Source: Rubrivivax sp. (GTDB lineage: Bacteria > Pseudomonadota > Gammaproteobacteria > Burkholderiales > Burkholderiaceae_C). From it: a stretch of DNA of 47,378 nucleotides. The notes under the pieces were generated by a model. That model did not search any database. It saw nothing but the letters and a program-made list of their open reading frames with translations, and was not told where the DNA came from. Shown piece by piece: positions 46,201 through 47,378 of the stretch. The DNA lies in NCBI GenBank assembly GCA_018780805.1, contig JADMJD010000013.1:1-47378 (forward strand). Reading direction: 5' to 3'. A program made the position numbers and the translations under genes. Each line of letters starts with the position of its first letter. Position 1 is the stretch's first letter.

Positions 46201-47378
46201 CACACCGCGCTCGAGATCGCCATGGCCGGCACCGCCGACAAGCTGGTGATCAACCAGTTCTTCAACGCCGACAACCCGGCCGGCACCGTGAACCCGGTGC
46301 AGCAGCTGCGTTTTGCCGACGGCAGCACCTGGGACCTGGCGCAGATCCTGGCCGCGCACTTCGCCGGCAGCACCGGCGACGACTGGTTGATCGGCACCAC
46401 CGGTGCCGAGACCCTCTCCGGCGGCGACGGCAACGATTCGGTCTACGCCCGCGGCGGCAACGACACCGCGTACGGCGGTGCGGGTGACGACAGCCTGTAC
46501 GGCGACGACGGCGACGACACCTTCGACGGTGGCCTGGGCAACGACATGCTGGGCGGTGGCAACGGCAACAACACCTACCTCTTTGGCCATGGTGACGGCC
46601 AGGACAGCATCGTTGCCAGCCCCAACAACACCAACCCGGCCAAGCTGAACACGCTGCGTTTGAAGGCCGGTGTCACGGTGGCCGACGTGCGCCTGAAGCG
46701 TGTGCACGACATGGCCACGCTGAACACCACGGCGCTGGAGCTGTCGCTGGTGGGCAGCGCCGACCGCGTGACGATGGCGCAGTTCTTCACCGGCGACGAC
46801 CCGGCCAACGGCCTGAACCCGGTGCAGCAGATCGTCTTCGACGACGGCACCGTCTGGAGCCGTGCCGACATCGTGGCCCGCCTGCTGGGCGGCACCGCGG
46901 GTGGCGACACGCTGATCGGCACCCCGGGTGTCGATGTGGTGAGCGGTGGCGACGGCGACGACGCGCTCTATGGCCGCAGCGGCAACGACACGCTGTCCGG
47001 CGGCTCAGGCGACGACTGGCTGCAAGGCGACGATGGCGACGACACGCTGGACGGCGGCGCCGGCAGCGACGTGCTGGCCGGCGGCAACGGCAGCAACACC
47101 TATGTGTTCGGCCGTGGCGACGGCGACGACTACCTCAGCCAGAGCCCCAACAACACCAACCCCAGCAAGCTCAACACCCTGGCCTTCAAGGCCGGTGTGG
47201 TGCCGTCCGAGGTGACGCTGCGGCGCGTTTACGACATCAACTCCTGGACCAACTCGGGCCTGGAGATCGGCATCGCCGGCACCACCGACCGGGTGATGGC
47301 CAGCAACTTCTTCACCAGCGATGACCCGGCCAACGGCCTGAACCCGCTGCAGCAGATCAGCTTTGCCGACGGCACGGT
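34222..47378 (+). CDS. Giant LEPR-XLL / RTX calcium-binding repeat protein (partial, runs off the window)
   Basis: One reading frame stays open from ATG 34222 (GGGAGAG upstream) to the window end, 4,385 complete codons, with no stop. The basic N-terminus has no ordinary signal peptide and carries VETLEPKLLLSADA (LEPKLLLSAD at 33-42), matching the LEPR-XLL motif of giant surface proteins. The rest alternates RTX nonapeptides (GGxGxDxLxGG, e.g. GGAGNDTLDGGADNDYLDGG) with a module shaped FGRGDGxDR ... LRFKAGVLPxDV ... TDTGETFTANGF ... NPLHRVEFEDGTVWDLATL, as in the HCBP-related family. About two dozen such modules are present. Ca2+ would fold the nonapeptides outside the cell. Type I secretion is likely but neither the C-terminal signal nor exporter genes are in view. 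Possible adhesin or matrix protein. Confidence 0.9.
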   Translation, partial: MQKNSQRKRGQTTSRRTRRQGPASAPQWRVETLEPKLLLSADAIPAVHLLANDPPAGPSNTYVFNLGDGADWVQEQFDATPGKRHTLQFGEGITPQDITAQRVTDGARGTAVALQLGINGTGDSVQLRSFFLDDDPGNAYNPVQQVKFADGTVWDLATMAAQAMLGTAGADEITGTVGNDSIDGRAGDDQLLGGTGDNLYLFGLGDGHDTVLSSFDARPTKLNTLQLKAGVTPDDVSLALVEDTEFGPGTALAVTLGDGTDRITFNGFLYGGTPANAYNGLQRVLFDDGTSWDMAELLGRLGLGSTGSEGWLEGTETDDLLVGTGGDESIDAYDGSDTVYGGGGSDSLYGGAGNDTLDGGADNDYLDGGAGDDLFDGGAGDDELSPNEGSDTFLFGRGDGNDRIYYPYDQTTYGEGDPTRLNTLRFKAGVLPADVLVTRAYDNWWGGNRAIQFTITDTGETFTANGFLADSDPATSTYNPLHRAVFEDGTVWDLAFLVALANQPGPGPDELVGTAQDDVLAGAGGDDRLYGEEGNDTLQGGADNDYLEGGAGDDVFDGGSGDDELRPDQGSDTFLFGRGDGNDRIYDPYDYTSYGEGDPTRLNTLRFKAGVLPTDVLVTRAYDNYWGGNNALRLTITDTGETFTANGFLVDSDPAASRYNPLHRVEFEDGTVWDLATLVFLAKQPGPGPDELVGTAQDDVLSSAGGDDRLFGDAGNDTLQGGADNDYLEGGAGDDLFDGGTGNDELRPDQGSDTFLFGRGDGNDRIYYPYDQTTYGEGDPTRINTLRFKAGVLPADVLVTRAYDNWWGGNRALQFTITDTGDTFTANGFLVDTDAATSRYNAVHRVEFEDGTVWDLATLVFLANQPGPGPDELSGTAGDDVLSSFGGDDRLYGQEGNDTLDGGADNDYLEGGAGDDLFDGGSGDDELRPDQGNDTFLFGRGDGNDRIYDPYDNTSYGEGDPARINTLRFKAGVLPADVTVARAYDSRWGGNRALQFTITDTGETFTANGFSVDVDPASSPYNALHQVVFDDGTVWDLATLMAFANQATEGDDELVGSAQADTLAGAGGNDRIFGNGGDDELRGDAGDDYLDGGDGNDLLDGGAGNDELRPNQGSDTFLFGRGDGNDRIYYSYDQTIYGAGDPARINTLRFKAGVLPADVAVARTYDSNYGGNNALQFTITDTGETFTANGFMAGSNPAGSRNNALHQVVFEDGTVWDIAALLAVVNQATEGPDELIGSAQDDLLAGAGGDDRLYGNAGNDELQGGAGNDTLDGGAGDDLFDGGAGNDELRPNQGSDTFLFGRGDGNDRITYPYDDTAYNEGDATRSNTLRFKAGVLPTDVVVTRVYDNYWGGNNALQFTITGSGETFIANGFMVGNNPSTSRYNPVHRVVFDDGTVWDTATLLAFANTGTAGPDTMYGSDAADVIDGAAGNDTLYGNAGDDTLRGGADNDTLDGGLGNDQLDGGSGNDTLNANHGSDTYLFGRGDGQDRLYYTYNSDNVARTGTLRFKAGVLPADITVTRVADTYVGGSTTALQFRINDTGDTFVANGFFYQNSSESRYNALQRVEFEDGTVWTLDDLVARFISLTTGNDTVLGTASGDTLDALAGSDTVYGNGGDDTLIGNAGNDTLRGGVGNDTLQGGADGDTLYGDAGNDSFDGGAGNDYIYAELGSDTYLFGRGDGQDRLYYGYNGDGLPRTGTLQFKPGVLPSDISLRAAYDNYWGGNNAVEFRINDTGETFTANSFFVGEDPQGSRYNALHRVVFDDGTVWDIHTLMAMLAVGTPGDDILIGSAGADVLDGGAGYDRLVGREADDTLRGGTEDDSLAGGAGNDSLDGGQGYDTLQVDAGHDTVLVGHGEGVDTLAISTGATATVRFKPGVTPDQVEFIQTQVSTGQFSLEIRVTGPETSTTLVINNLFSTGVDPLRPFAGLQELVFDDGTTWDLATLQALVASNGSDQRIDGSSAADTLVGGSGNDYLDGKAGNDTIDGGAGDDNILSGSGTDTFLFGRGDGQDRVRGNAYDPARINTLRFKAGVLPADVRVTQAYDDYWGGNRAIALTIADTGERFIASGFFQDLANGMPYSTLERVEFADGTVWDAATLTAMVFAGSADNDTIEGTGSNDTIAGQGGNDTLVGQSGNDTLSGGDGADQLYGGSGNDTLDGGAGNDTVNGDSGADTYVFNRGSGQDFYLPTYESGVSNTLLLGADITPTDIVLRRVADTYWGGNVAIEVSIAGTTDKATFSAFFYNEDPNNLYNPLQRVQFADGTVWTAADLRARLSVATEGDDILNGTSGNDTIDGLGGNDTLTGQGGDDTLRGGAGNDTLDGGTGNDRIEGGSGNDRIDSTSGNDVFVFGRGDGQDRVYNAYNTTAGRTNTLEFKAGVLPTDLAFRRVADTYVGGSSNALEIAIVGTTDTLTVNGFFYQDNPNNPYSGLQRVVFADGTVWDLGTLLGKILTGTSGNDSIRGTVLGDTLAGGDGNDTLDGLGGNDTLIGGTGNDTLNGGTGNNVYVFGRGDGVDFVGNQLDNTAGKLNVLRLGEGIAPEDLLLKTIYTAYWGWNADLEIAIVNTTDKITFGAGWRGAIGNNDYATLQRIEFADGQSWDLAAIRARIFAGTEGPDTISGSGFDDEIHGLGGNDSLAGNGGNDSLYGDAGDDTLNGHDGDDLIDGGAGNDRIDSSAGNDVYLFGRGDGQDRVYWPYSIVGRLGTLRFKDGVAPADVTVRQVADTYWGGNRAVQFAIAGTTDSFTVNNFFYNDNPADAYNPLHRVEFADGTVWDLATLVAMALAPTDGNDVIRATIADNTLEGGLGNDTLAGAGGNDTVSGGDGNDTLNGNEGNDVVDGGAGNDSVAGDAGNDSLYGGAGDDVLNGHDGDDLIDGGAGNDRIDSSAGNDVYLFGRGDGQDRVYWPYSIVGRLGTLRFKDGVAPADVTVRQVADTYWGGNRAVQFAIAGTTDSFTVNNFFYNDNPADAYNPLHRVEFADGTVWDLATLVAMALATTDGNDVIRATTADNTLDGGLGNDTLAGAGGNDTVAGGDGNDTLNGNEGNDVVDGGAGNDSVAGDAGNDSLYGGAGDDVLNGHDGDDLIDGGTGNDRIDSSAGNDVYLFGRGDGQDRIYWPYSNLGRLGTLRFKDGVAPADVTVRQVADTYWGGNRALEFAIAGTTDSFTVNNFFYNDNPSDGYNPLHRVVFADGTVWDLATLVSMLFAGSGGNDNVGGTAGNDTMRGAAGNDVLAGRGGNDSLFGDEGNDTLYGEGGNDTLDGGAGNDGLDGGSGNNVYRFGRGDGQDTIVGIYDTTGGKLNTVEFKAGVLTGDIEVRRVYDSQTGSNTALELAIAGTSDRITANYFFNGDDPANAYNPVQQLRFSDGTVWNITAILDALRAGTDGNDAFRSTVGNETVNGGRGNDSLFGSSGNDTLLGGQGNDALYGEAGNDTLDGGAGNDWLEGGAGNNTYLFGRGDGQDHVAGLYEPTGGRINTIQFKAGVLPTDLVVRRVYDSQQGANNGLRLQIAGTEDWLTVSHFFNGDDPANAYNQVQQLRFDDGTVWNIAAILAALGQGQAAQQSYRASTGNDVLTGAGGSDWLYGSSGNDTLDGGAGHDSLYGEAGNDTLDGGAGNDWLEGGAGNNTYLFGRGDGQDHVAGLYEPTGGRINTIQFKAGVLPTDLVVRRVYDSQQGANNGLRLQIAGTEDWLTVSHFFNGDDPANAYNQVQQLRFDDGTVWNIAAILAALGQGTPTDDSIRGSVGAETLRGEGGNDTLTGAAGNDVLEGGSGNDALYGETGNDTLDGGTGKDWLDGSSGLNTYLFGRGDGQDTIAGVYDPSGGKLNGIQFKAGVLPADVVLRRAYDSQTGSNTALEFNITGTADRIVVNYFFNSENPANAYNPVQQVRFDDGTTWDLAAIVARVSGTPVTTLVSGTAGNDELTGTAAAETINGLAGNDTLAGGGGDDFLNGGAGNNVYRFGLGDGVDTVLHGGDATATRLNVVAFGSGITAADLRLRRGFDTQTLQHTALEIAMAGTADKLVINQFFNADNPAGTVNPVQQLRFADGSTWDLAQILAAHFAGSTGDDWLIGTTGAETLSGGDGNDSVYARGGNDTAYGGAGDDSLYGDDGDDTFDGGLGNDMLGGGNGNNTYLFGHGDGQDSIVASPNNTNPAKLNTLRLKAGVTVADVRLKRVHDMATLNTTALELSLVGSADRVTMAQFFTGDDPANGLNPVQQIVFDDGTVWSRADIVARLLGGTAGGDTLIGTPGVDVVSGGDGDDALYGRSGNDTLSGGSGDDWLQGDDGDDTLDGGAGSDVLAGGNGSNTYVFGRGDGDDYLSQSPNNTNPSKLNTLAFKAGVVPSEVTLRRVYDINSWTNSGLEIGIAGTTDRVMASNFFTSDDPANGLNPLQQISFADGT
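35389..39189 (+). repeat. Seven modules at an exact 543-bp period in the giant gene
   Basis: The module landmark (codon before DTFLFGRGDG or DTYLFGRGDG) occurs at 35389, 35932, 36475, 37018, 37561, 38104 and 38647, a spacing of exactly 543 nt (181 codons) six times in a row. The next landmark is at 39229 (582 nt). Units share YxxYDxTxYGEGDP-like and DNxWGGNxAL segments but differ by many substitutions. Confidence 0.9.
42178..43800 (+). repeat. Near-identical 627-bp tandem units in the giant gene
   Basis: The same CACGACGGCGACGACCT start recurs at 42178, 42805 and 43432, exactly 627 nt apart. Compared by eye, the first two units differ at few positions, and the third follows until divergence near 43800. 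Units encode RIDSSAGNDVYLFGRGDGQD and YWPYSxxGRLGTLRFKDGVAP. Confidence 0.9.
44465..45381 (+). repeat. 522-bp duplication with a ~395-bp nearly identical block
   Basis: 44465-44859 reappears at 44987-45381, shifted by 522 nt, and I see a single mismatch (GGCGCAGGC against GGCGCCGGC). It encodes NNTYLFGRGDGQDHVAGLYEP and the following HCBP-like module, including the same synonymous codons, which indicates recent duplication or gene conversion. Confidence 0.9.

Noticed and set aside
42664-46707. Second long antisense frame (1,347 codons)
   Set aside because: Same cause: periodic shadow of the RTX/HCBP modules, with no ribosome site or recognisable protein family.
34700-47378. CRISPR-like or satellite array
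   Set aside because: The periodicity is of protein-coding modules of 460-627 nt with codon-level conservation, not short repeats with unique spacers.

Overview
The window is GC-rich DNA (third codon positions almost all G or C) from what looks like a Burkholderiales betaproteobacterium, perhaps of the Roseateles/Rubrivivax/Leptothrix kind. Pointers are the Bug/TctC-type receptor, a DUF2917 gene beside a MocR regulator, three PEP-CTERM proteins (so an exosortase should exist elsewhere in the genome), and GTG/TTG starts with GTGA/ATGA overlaps. The taxon is inferred from gene content only. No rRNA, tRNA, CRISPR array, insertion sequence or phage gene was seen, and no gene-free stretch exceeds 300 bases.

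Region 1 (1-5009, + strand) looks like an oxidative uronate branch: a TRAP large permease, an SMP-30/gluconolactonase-type lactonase, a periplasmic TctC receptor and galactarate dehydratase (garD), with start-stop overlaps or short gaps. The expected logic is galacturonate to galactarolactone (the dehydrogenase is not in the window) to galactarate to 5-keto-4-deoxyglucarate. Then follow a PEP-CTERM protein and a secreted metallo-beta-lactamase-fold hydrolase, ended by tandem hairpins shared with the convergent kdgR.

Region 2 (6823-17206, - strand) is a tightly packed pectin operon, in transcription order kduI, kduD, togM, togN, togA, togB, ogl, pectinesterase, pectate lyase, kdgR. Region 3 (17392-26250, + strand) diverges from it: kdgF, a TonB-dependent receptor, a PEP-CTERM protein, a PL1-CE8 fusion and a CE12-PL1 fusion. 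kdgK (- strand) converges on the end of region 3. Together these cover pectin de-esterification, cleavage, outer-membrane uptake, ABC import of oligogalacturonides, Ogl cleavage, KdgF/KduI/KduD to 2-keto-3-deoxygluconate, and KdgK phosphorylation; KDPG aldolase is not seen. Candidate KdgR operators (core GAAACGGTGTTTC) lie upstream of kduI/kdgF and of kdgK, in both cases exactly 3 nt downstream of a -10-like hexamer.

Region 4 (27312-33989) holds assorted genes: a DUF2855 protein, a PEP-CTERM protein, an acyl-CoA synthetase, a MocR-type regulator divergent from a DUF2917 gene, an ABC-ATPase-like protein that has lost its P-loop, and a 4-oxalocrotonate tautomerase.

Region 5 (34222 to the window edge, + strand) is one giant open reading frame of more than 4,385 codons. 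It has an LEPR-XLL-like N-terminus and about two dozen alternating RTX calcium-binding and HCBP-related modules. Seven successive modules are spaced at exactly 543 nt, and there are near-identical 627-bp and 522-bp duplications. The C-terminus lies outside the window.
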